Notes: a model not told the origin generated them from the letters alone. DNA of 64,000 nt from Sinomonas atrocyanea (GCF_030811715.1 NZ_JAUSRH010000013.1:1-64000), one strand, 5' to 3'. Positions 43,256 to 52,039 are shown, counted from the first letter of the stretch. Numbers and translations: made by a program.

Positions 43256-44119
43256 TCACCCCCGCGGGCCGCCCAGGTCCCCCGCCCCGCGCACGTACCG
43301 CTCGATGGCCTGCGCGAGGGGGTGCGTGGCGTGGGCGGGCAGCACGAGCTCCAGGGAGACCTCCGGCGAGTCCGCCACCGCGATGTACCGCACGCCCGGG
43401 TGCGGGTGCTCGCGGGCCGCGGCGGGGAGCACGCCGATGCCCCGCCCGGCCGCGACCATCTCGATCCACTCGTCGTAGTTGCGGCTGCTGACCGCCACCG
43501 CGGGCCGCTCGCCGGCGGGCCACATCTCCGGCCCCACGGTGCCGCTGACGGCGTTGACCACGAGCGGGTACGCGGCCAGTTCCGCCCACCGCAGCCGGCG
43601 CCGCCGGGCGAGCGGATGGTCGCGGGCGACGGCGACCACGCGGGCCTCCGTAGCCAGCTCCACCGTGCGCAGCGACGGGATGGTCCCGGTGCCCCCGTAC
43701 ACGATGGCCGCGTCCGTGCTGCCGTCCGCGACCCCGCCCCAGCGGTCGTCGCGCCGCACGAGCTGCACCTGCGAGCCCGTGGCCGCGGCGAGCCCGTCGA
43801 TCAGGTGCCGGGCGAGCTCGCTGGGCAGCAGCCACGTGAACCCGAGCCGGAGGACGTCCGCCTCCTTCACCGCCCGCAGGGCCGCGTCGAGGCGCGGCAG
43901 GACCGCGGCGAGGTCGCCGCGGAGCCGCTCCCCCGCCGTCGTGAGCGTGACGCTGCGGGTGGTCCGGTCCACGAGGCGGGCCCCGAGGGAGCGCTCGAGC
44001 CGGGCGACGGCGCGGGTGAGCGCCGGCTGGCTGACGCCCTCGAGGGCGGCGGCCCGGGTGAAGTGCTGCTCCTCGGCCAAGGCCATGAAGAGTCTCAGGT
44101 CGCGCAGGCCAGGATCCAT
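43256..44119 (-). CDS. LysR-family regulator
   Basis: A 287-residue LysR regulator. The N-terminal winged helix reads DLRLFMALAEEQHFTRAAALEGVSQPALTRAVARLERSLGARLVDRTTRSVTLTTAGERL; the effector domain (about 90-285) includes LRLGFTWLLPSELARHLIDGL and GRGIGVLPAAAREHP. It is divergent from the acetoacetate decarboxylase/hydroxybutyrate dehydrogenase genes, the usual LysR arrangement, and therefore is likely their activator. The inducer could be a ketone body, which is an inference. ATG at 44119 with no long extension upstream. Confidence 0.93.
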   Translation of the reverse strand: MDPGLRDLRLFMALAEEQHFTRAAALEGVSQPALTRAVARLERSLGARLVDRTTRSVTLTTAGERLRGDLAAVLPRLDAALRAVKEADVLRLGFTWLLPSELARHLIDGLAAATGSQVQLVRRDDRWGGVADGSTDAAIVYGGTGTIPSLRTVELATEARVVAVARDHPLARRRRLRWAELAAYPLVVNAVSGTVGPEMWPAGERPAVAVSSRNYDEWIEMVAAGRGIGVLPAAAREHPHPGVRYIAVADSPEVSLELVLPAHATHPLAQAIERYVRGAGDLGGPRG

Positions 44120-44268
44120 GCACTAATTGTATGAATCCTTCGGGAACGGCATTTCACTCGCCGGTCCGAGAGGCCTAGCGTCGATCCGGCATTGGACCGG
44201 AGGGCATCACGGCGTGCGGGCCGCCCCGGACCCCACAGAGGACGCACGCCGGAAAGCCGTACGCCCCC

Positions 44269-45006
44269 GTGCTCAGCAACGATGTGCTCCGCTCCACCAC
44301 CACTCCCCTCGGCGGCGCCGCCTACCCCCAGGGCCCCTACCGGTTCGTCAGCCGGGAGTACCTGAACATCACCTACCGCACGGACCCGGAGGCCCTGCGG
44401 GCCATCGTGCCCGAGCCGCTCGAGGTCGCGGACCCGCTGGTCCGCTTCGAGGTGATCCGCATGCCGGACAGCTCGGGTCTCGGCGACTACACCGAGTCGG
44501 GGCAGGTCCTGCGCGTGCGGCACGAGGGCCGGGACGTGGACTACATCCACAGCATGTACCTCGACAACGGCCCGGCCATCGCCCTCGGCCGCGAGGGCAG
44601 CGCCTACCCCAAGAAGCTCGGCCGCCCCCGCCTGTTCACCGACTCGGACACCCTCGTGGGCACCCTCGACTACGGCAGCCTGCGCGTGGCCACGGCCACG
44701 ATGGGCTTCAAGCACGCCCCGATGGACCCCGAGGAGGCCCGCGCCGAGATCGCGGTCCCGACCCTCATGCTCAAGCTCATGCCCGGCTACGACGGCACGC
44801 CGCGCATCGCCGAGCTCGTCCGGACCCAGATCGAGGACGTGACCATCCGCGGGGCCTGGACCGGCCCGGCGCGGCTCGAGCTCTTCGCCCACGCCATGGC
44901 GCCGCTCGCGGACCTGCCGGTGCGCGAGATCGTCTCGGCGAGCCACATCCTGACCGACCTCACCCTGCCGCGTGCCGAGCTCGTGCACGACTACCTGGCC
45001 GCGTGA
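44269..45006 (+). CDS. Acetoacetate decarboxylase family protein
   Basis: A 245-residue ADC-type protein that can convert acetoacetate to acetone and CO2 through a Schiff base. The key residues fall at Lys115-Lys116 (AYPKKLGRPR), numbered as in the clostridial enzyme where Lys115 is catalytic and Lys116 lowers its pKa. Other blocks: YRTDPEALRAIVPEPLEV and HSMYLDNGPAIALGRE. GTG 44269 is the start. It is followed by a 3-hydroxybutyrate-type dehydrogenase 41 bases downstream and divergent from lysR, so acetoacetate is probably the shared intermediate. Some family members decarboxylate other substrates. Confidence 0.88.
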   Translation: MLSNDVLRSTTTPLGGAAYPQGPYRFVSREYLNITYRTDPEALRAIVPEPLEVADPLVRFEVIRMPDSSGLGDYTESGQVLRVRHEGRDVDYIHSMYLDNGPAIALGREGSAYPKKLGRPRLFTDSDTLVGTLDYGSLRVATATMGFKHAPMDPEEARAEIAVPTLMLKLMPGYDGTPRIAELVRTQIEDVTIRGAWTGPARLELFAHAMAPLADLPVREIVSASHILTDLTLPRAELVHDYLAA

Positions 45007-45047
45007 ACACCGGTCAGCCCCTGAACACCATCCAGAACGAGGACCCC

Positions 45048-45833
45048 ATGAGCACCCAGACCCCCGCACCCTCCACGGACACCGTCCGCCTCGACCTCAC
45101 CGGCCGCACGGCCCTGGTCACCGGCGCGGGCAGCGGCATCGGCCGCGCCATCGCCCTGCGCCTGGCCCGCGCCGGCGCCCACGTGAAGGCCCTGGACATC
45201 TCCGCCGCGGCGCTCGAGGAGGTCACCGGGATCACCGGCGGCACCAGCCACGTGGTGGACCTCTCCGACCTCGACGCGCTCGCGCGCCTCGACCTGGACG
45301 CGGACGTGGTGGTCAACTGCGCCGGCATCCAGCACGTCTCCCCCATCACGGAGTTCCCCGAGGAGAAGTTCTCCCAGATCCTGAAGATCATGCTCGAGGC
45401 GCCCTTCCGCATCATCAAGGCCGCCCTGCCCGGCATGTACGAGCGCGGCTGGGGCCGGATCGTCAACATCACCTCGGTCCACGGGCTGCGGGCCTCGGAG
45501 TTCAAGGGCGCCTACGTGGCTGCCAAGCACGGGCTCGAGGGCCTCTCCAAGGTCGTGGCGCTCGAGGCGGCCGCCCACGGCGTCACCTCCAACTGCGTCA
45601 GCCCCGGCTACGTGCGCACCCCGCTGGTCGACAAGCAGATCGCGGCGCAGGCCGAGGCCCACGGCATCTCCGAGGACGAGGTCCTCGGCGGCGTGATGCT
45701 GGCCTCCGCGGCGCTCAAGCGCCTCGTGGAGCCCGAGGAGGTCGCCGAGATGGCCGCCTTCCTCTGCAGCCCCACGGCGGCGTCGATGACCGGAACCTCG
45801 CTGACGGTCGACGGCGGGTGGAGCGCCCGCTGA
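45048..45833 (+). CDS. 3-hydroxybutyrate dehydrogenase-type SDR
   Basis: A 261-residue SDR. The cofactor motif is TALVTGAGSGIGRAIALRLA, followed by NCAGIQHVSPI, the catalytic Ser in NITSVHG, and Tyr156/Lys160 (AYVAAKHG). The ending VTSNCVSPGYVRTPLVDKQI and RLVEPEEVAEMAAFL is typical of 3-hydroxybutyrate dehydrogenase (BdhA), which oxidises hydroxybutyrate to acetoacetate with NAD. With the decarboxylase upstream it would route ketone bodies, perhaps from PHB, to acetone or CO2. ATG 45048 follows GAGG. Substrate assignment relies on family resemblance and neighbour. Confidence 0.88.
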   Translation: MSTQTPAPSTDTVRLDLTGRTALVTGAGSGIGRAIALRLARAGAHVKALDISAAALEEVTGITGGTSHVVDLSDLDALARLDLDADVVVNCAGIQHVSPITEFPEEKFSQILKIMLEAPFRIIKAALPGMYERGWGRIVNITSVHGLRASEFKGAYVAAKHGLEGLSKVVALEAAAHGVTSNCVSPGYVRTPLVDKQIAAQAEAHGISEDEVLGGVMLASAALKRLVEPEEVAEMAAFLCSPTAASMTGTSLTVDGGWSAR

Positions 45834-45884
45834 GACCGTCACCGGCGCTGACCTGCCGGGCGGCCTTCAGGTTCCGGCTGCAGC

Positions 45885-47060
45885 CTAGGGGCCCGGCCTG
45901 GCGAAGGCCGCGCTCGAGGTGGACCCCAGCGGCGCCCTGCCGAGGCTGCTCGGCAGGGCGCTGCGGAAGGCATCCCCGACTGGGCCGTCGGTGTTGGCCG
46001 CCCAGTCCACCGTCGGATTGCCCACCTGGTTCTCCTGCTTGACCCACTCGAACCAGACCGCGAGCCTCAGCCGCGGGAACCGCGCTCGCAGCTGCGGGTC
46101 GAAGAGCTGGTCCCACCAGGCCTTCTTGATGCTCATCGCCGAGGCGCCGTCCGAGCGCGAGGGGTTGTAGAAGGCACCGGTCTCGCAGATGGCAAAGGGC
46201 TTGTTGTGCCCCACTGCATAGTCGGCGTAGAAGTCGGGCACCGCCGTCTCGTCGACCGAGGCGCTCCGGAAGGTACCGGTGATCTTGCCGACGAGCTTCC
46301 CCGGTTCGGGCACCGTGTTCTTGCCCCACGGATAGGCCGCACCGAAGTGGTAGACGGAAAGGCCTACCCAGTCCACAGCATCGTCTCCAGGCCAGTACGG
46401 CCTGTACGGATCGTCCTCCTGGGTGAGCCGCCCGTCCTTGTTCGTGTCCAGCGCGGTGAAGTCGGCGCTCCCGGGCTTCGCCTCGTAGGCCCCGCCTTCA
46501 AAGGGATAGCCGCCGCCCTCGTTGGGCGCCCACACCATCCCCGAAGCCGCCGACTCGTGGACCGCGGCGGCAACCCGCCGGAATGTCTCGATGTACTCCG
46601 CCGGCTTCTGCCCCCACGGGTACCACGCGCCGTTCATCTCCTGCCCGAACCGGACGAGGACGGGCACTCCGAGACTGTTCCACAGCTGGAGGGACTGGGT
46701 GAGCTCCCTCAGGGCCGACGGGGTCACCGCGCCGAGCCCACCCCGCGGCTCGAGCGTCAGCATCAGCGACGAGCGGCGCTGGGCGAGCTCGTGCGCCTGG
46801 GCGTCCATGAAGGACTTGTCCGACGGCTGGAAGGGGAAGTCCACGTAGAACCCGTATAGCGCCGGAGCCTGGCCCAGCCGCGCGGCGTAGCCGCCCACCG
46901 TGTCTCGCGTGCTGTCCAGCTGGACGCCGAAGTAGGTCTGGGGGCTGCTCGGCACCGGCGCGGGTGCGCTCAGTCCGGGGGCAGCGGTCGCGATGCCCCC
47001 GGCGACCAGGGCGAGCGCCGCCATCGCCAGCTTGAGGCGCACGGGCAGGCTCAGCGGCAT
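45885..47060 (-). CDS. Secreted glycoside hydrolase, GH26-like
   Basis: A 391-residue exported glycosidase. Signal peptide: residues 1-31 (LAMAALALVAGGIATAAPGLSA). The barrel shows the acid/base Glu141 in RFGQEMNGAWYPWG and the nucleophile Glu293 in FAICETGAFYNP, the catalytic pair of GH26 beta-mannanase-type enzymes. It also contains a calcium-loop-like DTNKDGRLTQEDD near residue 210. It is the last gene after a GT2 synthase and a two-helix membrane protein, separated by 1-3 bases, so the three form one operon; the enzyme may trim or release the polymer made by the synthase. Substrate inferred. Confidence 0.85.
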   Translation of the reverse strand: MPLSLPVRLKLAMAALALVAGGIATAAPGLSAPAPVPSSPQTYFGVQLDSTRDTVGGYAARLGQAPALYGFYVDFPFQPSDKSFMDAQAHELAQRRSSLMLTLEPRGGLGAVTPSALRELTQSLQLWNSLGVPVLVRFGQEMNGAWYPWGQKPAEYIETFRRVAAAVHESAASGMVWAPNEGGGYPFEGGAYEAKPGSADFTALDTNKDGRLTQEDDPYRPYWPGDDAVDWVGLSVYHFGAAYPWGKNTVPEPGKLVGKITGTFRSASVDETAVPDFYADYAVGHNKPFAICETGAFYNPSRSDGASAMSIKKAWWDQLFDPQLRARFPRLRLAVWFEWVKQENQVGNPTVDWAANTDGPVGDAFRSALPSSLGRAPLGSTSSAAFARPGP

Positions 47061-47061
47061 G

Positions 47062-47397
47062 CTAACGCCTCGCTTGGGTCTTCAGAACGGTGAGGGCGAC
47101 CGCCAGAGCGGCCTCCACGACAATGACCGCGGCGAGCCCCAGCGCCACGCCGCCCAGGACGGCACCGGCGCGCAGGGCGGCGGCCAGCGGCAGGAGGACG
47201 TACGCCGTCACGACCGCGAGCGCCCCGATGACCATGAGGAGTCGGGCCATCAGGGCGGCGAGCCGGGCGCGGACAGCCGGGGCGGGCAGCTCCTCCGCAC
47301 CGGGCACGGACCGTGTCCGGGCGGCGGCAGTGCTGACCACGGCGGTGGCGGCCGCCTCCGTGGAGGGCCTGGTATCGACGAGGGCCGGTGCACTCAT
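47062..47397 (-). CDS. Small two-helix membrane protein between GT2 and GH26
   Basis: A 111-residue protein with a 45-residue polar N-terminus rich in Ala, Val and Thr, then two membrane helices (about 52-72 and 78-103). I do not recognise a family. It is sandwiched between the GT2 synthase (3 bases upstream) and the GH26 gene (1 base downstream), so translation is coupled; it may be an accessory subunit of the synthase or export complex. Sequence alone gives no more. Confidence 0.7.
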   Translation of the reverse strand: MSAPALVDTRPSTEAAATAVVSTAAARTRSVPGAEELPAPAVRARLAALMARLLMVIGALAVVTAYVLLPLAAALRAGAVLGGVALGLAAVIVVEAALAVALTVLKTQARR

Positions 47398-47400
47398 GGC

Positions 47401-48825
47401 CTAGCCTTTCCTGATCTGGGCGGCGTCCGCCTCTATCGTCTTGGGGGTCGGGACCCAGCTGACACGCCGGGCCCCGTGCGCCCAGGCCAGAACAGCCCAG
47501 AGCGCAGCGGAACTCTCGATCAGTCCCGCGACGGGGGCGGCCAGGACTGCTCTGGCGATCTCCGCCCTCCGCGTGGGGCCGTCCAGACCGGAGTCGGCGA
47601 GGTTGTGCCACGCTCCGATGAAGACCGAGCCGATCCACATCAGGCCGACCAGCGAGAGCCACGCGCTGGCCGGACCGGGCAGGGGCGCCTGCTGGTTGAG
47701 GTAGATCGACGCGATCGTCTTGGCGAGGAAGGCCGGAAGGACGGCGAAGGACAGGACGGAGACGATGGACCCCGCCGCGAAGCTCGCGATCCGGTACCGG
47801 GTACCCCACAGGAGGCCGAACCTCGTCCTGGCGGAGAGCGATCCGAACCGGCTGCTGCGCCTGAGGTCCAGGAGCCCCTGCAGCACTCCGAAGACCCAGC
47901 GGTACCGCTGCCTGAAGGCGCTGCGAACAGAGAACGGGGGCTGTTCCAGCATCACGCAGCCGTGCCACCCGAAGATTTCGCCTCCGTAGAGGGTGAACGC
48001 CTTCATGCCGAACACGTAGTCCTCGGCGATGAAGGGCTCGCCGTCAAGACATCCGATATCCCAGCCGATTTCATTCTCCAGTGATTCCTCAATCACCAGA
48101 TTGGACCCGTGGAGATGGAGTGGAGTGCCCGCCTCCATCACATGGCGGCATTCGTAGCACCCGATCGGCCGGTTGGCCTCCATGGAACGGCACAGCGGCG
48201 AGGCCTGCAGGTAATCGAGGGGATAGAAAATGGGGCCCTCGAGAATCCTGCGGGGCGTTTCGGCGAGGCACCCCATGAGTTTGCGCAGCTCAGCGGGGAC
48301 CATCACGCTCTCCTCGTCGTAATGGACAACGAAGGTCCTGCCCGGCTTCCTATTCCAGTGTGCGCGCCGCTGCTCGACCGCGTAGTGGAGCCCGCGGGCC
48401 TTCATCTGCGTGCCCGCTGGGGTCCGGTAGGTGGAGGGGACGACGAGCACGCCGACTTCCACGGGGGCGGTGGAGAAGGTCTGGAGCAGGAGTTGGCGCT
48501 GGGGCTCGGACTCCGTGACGACCTCCACGGAGAGGCGCCGGCCGTAGAACTCGGGGTCCTCATTCGCGAGCTCGATGACGTTCTCGATGCCCCGCATAAT
48601 CACCGCCGAGCTTCCTGCGGAACCGCGGGTGGTGATCTGGATCTTCATGAAGGGCACCGGCTTGGAACGGAGGTCCTCGGTCGTGACGGGTTCGACCCGG
48701 CGGTACTTTGTCGTGTGGAAGATGAAGCTGCGCCAGTACGAGAGCATCCGCCAGCCGATAAACGACACCGCGGCAAAAAGGAAAATTCCGACACCAGTGA
48801 GAACTTCGTCAAAGAGCGAGGCCAT
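47401..48825 (-). CDS. Membrane glycosyltransferase family 2, processive-synthase type
   Basis: A 474-residue GT2 enzyme with an N-terminal helix (about 5-27), a catalytic domain (about 50-290) and C-terminal helices (about 345-445). Motifs: FVVHYDEESVMVP (metal-binding D-x-D-like), GEPFIAEDYVFGMKAF (catalytic ED), and QRYRWVFGVLQG, the Q-x-x-RW of processive synthases such as bcsA and egghead/mannosyltransferase-type enzymes. It likely builds a beta-linked polysaccharide through its own channel. GGGGGG precedes the ATG. Operon order GT2, two-helix protein, GH26 suggests polymer synthesis with coupled trimming. Confidence 0.88.
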   Translation of the reverse strand: MASLFDEVLTGVGIFLFAAVSFIGWRMLSYWRSFIFHTTKYRRVEPVTTEDLRSKPVPFMKIQITTRGSAGSSAVIMRGIENVIELANEDPEFYGRRLSVEVVTESEPQRQLLLQTFSTAPVEVGVLVVPSTYRTPAGTQMKARGLHYAVEQRRAHWNRKPGRTFVVHYDEESVMVPAELRKLMGCLAETPRRILEGPIFYPLDYLQASPLCRSMEANRPIGCYECRHVMEAGTPLHLHGSNLVIEESLENEIGWDIGCLDGEPFIAEDYVFGMKAFTLYGGEIFGWHGCVMLEQPPFSVRSAFRQRYRWVFGVLQGLLDLRRSSRFGSLSARTRFGLLWGTRYRIASFAAGSIVSVLSFAVLPAFLAKTIASIYLNQQAPLPGPASAWLSLVGLMWIGSVFIGAWHNLADSGLDGPTRRAEIARAVLAAPVAGLIESSAALWAVLAWAHGARRVSWVPTPKTIEADAAQIRKG

Positions 48826-49249
48826 GGATCCCCCCGGATCGTTAGAACGCGGACCGACGGCCCTCCAGGCGTGGACAGAAAGTCCGGAGGTAAATGCCCG
48901 GAGGCGAAGCCGCTTCTTGACTTCGAAACCGTTCCTTGACTCTAAGCTGCGGAATCGGAGCTATTCACCAGTAGCCAGCACCCGATATTCGGGGGGCGTT
49001 ACTGGTGCGTTACTGGACGCCGAAGGGACGGCTACGCGGCTGATTGCGGGCGGGCTACGGTGCCTGTACGCAACGGGCCGGCCAAGGGCAGCGCCGACTA
49101 CTTACCGAGGGCTCGGTATCGATTCGGCGCCGCTCGTGCACTCTCCGGATTCAGCGGAGATCCTCGAAGCTGTCCTCGCCCGGTCGCCAGACCATCCATG
49201 CGTTGTCGGGGGCCCCATGAGCTCCCACGTAGGGCCCGGGCGTCACGCC
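48826..49249. other. 424-bp gene-free region upstream of the GT2 operon
   Basis: No supported gene. It separates the GT2 operon (minus strand) from a hypothetical gene and must hold the GT2 promoter. Apart from the hairpin at 48966-49007 and a short direct repeat (GCGTTACTGG twice near 48997-49016) nothing stands out. Confidence 0.5.
48966..49007 (-). promoter_or_regulatory. Candidate structured leader upstream of GT2 operon
   Basis: CACCAGTA (48966-48973) pairs with TACTGGTG (49000-49007); inside it CCCGA (48981-48985) and TCGGG (48989-48993) form a smaller stem around TAT. Nested stems 140 bases before the GT2 start suggest an RNA element or protein-binding site in the GT2 leader. It matches no riboswitch class I recognise. 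Confidence 0.35.
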
Positions 49250-49738
49250 TCAGCGCCCGCGCGCCTCGACCCTGCACCCGATCGCGGTGAGGATCGGCGT
49301 CCAGTTGCGGCGGAGCGAGCCTCCGTCCGCGAGCCGCTCCGCCGCATCGGCGGCGTCGCCCAGGGCCGCGATGGCATCGAGCACGTCCAGGATGCCGTCG
49401 CCGCCACCGCCGCCGGATCCTCCGGCGAGCTTGGGCACGGGCATGCCGGCCGCCTTGAGCTCGTCCTGCTGGCGTCGGCTGAAGCTGGACGACCAGCTGG
49501 CCCCCTCGCGGTTGAGGATGTAGCGGCGCCCCTCATGGAAGAGGTGCATCATCCCGAAGAAGCTGAAGCGGGCCGAGACCTCGGGGGCGGCGGCGTCGAA
49601 GAGGACCCGGTCCGCCTTGTCGGTGAGCCGCAGCCGGGACTGCGCGACCGTGAGGATGACCGGCCGCCAGAGCATGCGGTCCCAGAGGCCGGCCCCGAGG
49701 TAGAAGCCCTGCTTGACGGTCAGGTTCGTCGCGTCCAT
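49250..49738 (-). CDS. Hypothetical protein, 162 residues
   Basis: A 162-residue soluble protein, MDATNLTVKQGFYLGAGLWDRM at the start, a beta-rich half (about 25-80) and a Gly-rich linker (SGGGGGDGILD) before a short helical tail. No named family recognised. ATG 49738 was chosen because the longer frame upstream is a shadow of the neighbouring gene. It is followed on the same strand by nothing close; the four-helix membrane protein lies 32 bases upstream and may be co-transcribed. Confidence 0.7.
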   Translation of the reverse strand: MDATNLTVKQGFYLGAGLWDRMLWRPVILTVAQSRLRLTDKADRVLFDAAAPEVSARFSFFGMMHLFHEGRRYILNREGASWSSSFSRRQQDELKAAGMPVPKLAGGSGGGGGDGILDVLDAIAALGDAADAAERLADGGSLRRNWTPILTAIGCRVEARGR

Positions 49739-49770
49739 GGGCGTGACCCTACCAGCCGCCTGGGACCCCG

Positions 49771-50343
49771 CTACCGCTTCCGCGGCCCGCGCCTGATCCG
49801 CCGGAGCGTGAGCACACCGACATAGGCCGCGAGGAGACCCAGCAGCGCGGTCACGATGGTGGTCCCGACTCCGCCCGAGTACCTGCCCGTCACGGCCTCG
49901 ACGACCGCGACAGCGCAGATGAACGCGAAGAGGGCGCACACCAGGACGAGCACCCACCGGGCGATCCGCGACACGACCGAATCGTTGCCGAGCCAGTCGC
50001 CCACGTTGGCGCCCATTTCCGCGGCCACCGCGGCGGGATCGGCGCCGGGGTGGCGCCGCCTCCACGCGCGGCGGGCCGTGCCCATGTGCACGATGAAGGC
50101 GCCGATCGCCGCGATGGGCGCCCCGCTGGCGATCCGGGCCACGCGGGCCTGGTCGTCCTCGACGAGGCCCAGGACCACCGCGAACAGTCCAACGAGCGCC
50201 AGCCCCAGCCCGATGCCGATCGTCAGCCCGGGCGGCATGGGGCCCTGCCACCGGCCGGGGTCGTCGAGCCAGGGGTAGGGCGGCGGATCCGAACGCCATC
50301 TGTTCACGGGTGGAGACTGCTGCGGGCTCTCAGGGTGGGTCAT
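49771..50343 (-). CDS. Membrane protein, unknown (four helices)
   Basis: A 190-residue protein with a proline-rich cytosolic start (SPQQSPPVNRWRSDPPPYPW) and four membrane helices in two pairs (about 40-62, 72-90, 123-145, 155-178). The basic loop RRAWRRRHPGADPAAV lies between the pairs. No family recognised. ATG 50343 follows GAGGAGG. It precedes the 162-residue gene by 32 bases and probably shares an operon with it. Confidence 0.72.
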   Translation of the reverse strand: MTHPESPQQSPPVNRWRSDPPPYPWLDDPGRWQGPMPPGLTIGIGLGLALVGLFAVVLGLVEDDQARVARIASGAPIAAIGAFIVHMGTARRAWRRRHPGADPAAVAAEMGANVGDWLGNDSVVSRIARWVLVLVCALFAFICAVAVVEAVTGRYSGGVGTTIVTALLGLLAAYVGVLTLRRIRRGPRKR

Positions 50344-50563
50344 CGGTGGCCTCCTCGGTCGCTCCATGGCTGATCGCGAAACGTGCTGAACGAGTCGCAG
50401 TTCGCGCCCGCAGGTCACAGGCTACGGTCTCGGAGGGCGCCGCGCCCACTAGTACCGAGCGTCCTGTTTCGTTTCGACGACAGTGGGGTAATCCTCGCGC
50501 AATCGGGCTTGCTGGCGCCGCTCAGGCTGCCGTCCGCCCTCCGTTCGTGGGAAACGAGGTGGG

Positions 50564-52039
50564 ATGGCCGAGCAGCACCGCGACAGCGGCGAGCAGGACC
50601 TGGTGGGGGGCCGATACCGGCTGCTGGAAGTGGTCGGGCGGGGGTCGACGGCGGTGGTGCACCGGGCGCTCGACGAGTTCCTGGACCGCGAGGTCGCCGT
50701 CAAGCTGACCCAGTCCGGGGCCATGGACGAGGCCGAGCTGCGCCGCAGCGACATGGAGGTCAAGGTCCTGGCACGGCTCAACCACCCCGGCCTCGTCACG
50801 CTGCTCGACGCCGGTACCGACCGGTCCCCCGGAGGCTCCCCGCGCGTGTTCCTCGTCATGGAGCTGGTGGAAGGCGCGGACCTGCGCGAGCACCTCCGGC
50901 AGGGCCCGCTGGACCCCTCGGCCGTCGCCGAGATCGGCCACGACCTCTGCGAGGCCCTCGGCTACATCCACGACCGCGGCGTGGTCCACCGGGACATCAA
51001 GCCGGCGAACGTCCTCCTGCTGGACCACCCGGACGCCGCGTCAAGGTTCCACGCGAAGCTCACCGACTTCGGCATCGCCTGGGCCGTCGACTCGGAGCTC
51101 ACGCTCGAGAACGCCGTCTCCGGCACCCCCGCCTTCCTCAGCCCCGAGCAGGTCCGCGGCGAGACCGTGGGCCCTGCCAGCGACATCTACTCGCTGGGCC
51201 TGGTGCTGCTCCAGTGCCTCACCGGGACCCTGGCCTTCCCCGGGCCCCCGCTGGAGAGCGCCATCCGGCGGCTCACCCTCCCGCCGCCCATCCCGGACGA
51301 CGTCGATCCCCTGTGGCGTGAGCTCCTGACCCGGATGACGGCCATGGACCCGGCCGCGCGGCCCAACGCCGCGGAGGCGGCCGCCGCACTGTACCGGATG
51401 GCGGCCCTCGGCACGCTCGGCGGGCCGCTCCCGCAGCCCGCTGGGGCGGCGGAGGAGCTGCGCCTGGCGGAGGTGCGCAGCTACGCCGCCCCGGGCACGG
51501 CGCAGGCCGGCTCCTTCGACCGGATCACCCGGCTGGCCTCCCGGCTCCTCGGGGTCCCCATGGCGACCGTCAGCATCGTGGACGCGGACAGGATCTGGTT
51601 CCTCGCCACCCACGGCATCGACGCGGACCACGTGGCCCGGGACCCGGGGCTGTGCGCCACCGCGGTCCTGCAGGACGAGCTCTGGGTTCTCCCCGATGCC
51701 TCGGCCGAACCCGTCGCGGCCGGGAACCCACTGGTGTGCGGGGACCTGGGTGTGCGGTTCTACGCCGCCGTGCCGCTGAAGACCCCGGCCGGGGCGAACA
51801 TCGGGACCCTCTCCGTGCTGGACCGGGTGCCGCGCGCCCTCTCCCGGGTCCACGCCGCAGCCCTGCGGGACCTGGCCGGCATCGTCATGGACCTCCTCGT
51901 GGTGCGCCGCGAGGCGCACGAGGCGAGCTCCCCCGCCGTCGTGCCTCCCGCCGTCGTGCCCGCCGAGCTCGTGTCCCCAGCGGACCCGCTGCCGCGGGCG
52001 GAGTCGGCACCCCTCGTGGGGCTGCCGAGCGCGAGCTGA
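50564..52039 (+). CDS. Soluble Ser/Thr protein kinase fused to a GAF domain
   Basis: A 491-residue kinase. The Hanks-type catalytic domain (about 15-275) has GRGSTAVVHRA, the lysine in VAVKL, HRDIKPANVL with catalytic Asp144, DFGIAWAVDS and SPEQVRGE. A GAF domain follows (about 310-450, SRLLGVPMATVSIVDADRIWFLATHGID and VPLKTPAGANIGTLSVLDRVP). There is no membrane helix and no PASTA repeats, so it should sense an internal signal. The mixture of kinase and GAF resembles a few actinobacterial stress kinases. RBS is weak; the ATG at 50564 is fixed by the start of the kinase fold. The target protein is not evident nearby. Confidence 0.9.
   Translation: MAEQHRDSGEQDLVGGRYRLLEVVGRGSTAVVHRALDEFLDREVAVKLTQSGAMDEAELRRSDMEVKVLARLNHPGLVTLLDAGTDRSPGGSPRVFLVMELVEGADLREHLRQGPLDPSAVAEIGHDLCEALGYIHDRGVVHRDIKPANVLLLDHPDAASRFHAKLTDFGIAWAVDSELTLENAVSGTPAFLSPEQVRGETVGPASDIYSLGLVLLQCLTGTLAFPGPPLESAIRRLTLPPPIPDDVDPLWRELLTRMTAMDPAARPNAAEAAAALYRMAALGTLGGPLPQPAGAAEELRLAEVRSYAAPGTAQAGSFDRITRLASRLLGVPMATVSIVDADRIWFLATHGIDADHVARDPGLCATAVLQDELWVLPDASAEPVAAGNPLVCGDLGVRFYAAVPLKTPAGANIGTLSVLDRVPRALSRVHAAALRDLAGIVMDLLVVRREAHEASSPAVVPPAVVPAELVSPADPLPRAESAPLVGLPSAS

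Noticed and set aside
44119-44268. LysR box between lysR and the decarboxylase gene
   Set aside because: The AT-rich stretch near 44120-44140 has T-N11-A but no real dyad symmetry, so I could not support a defined site.
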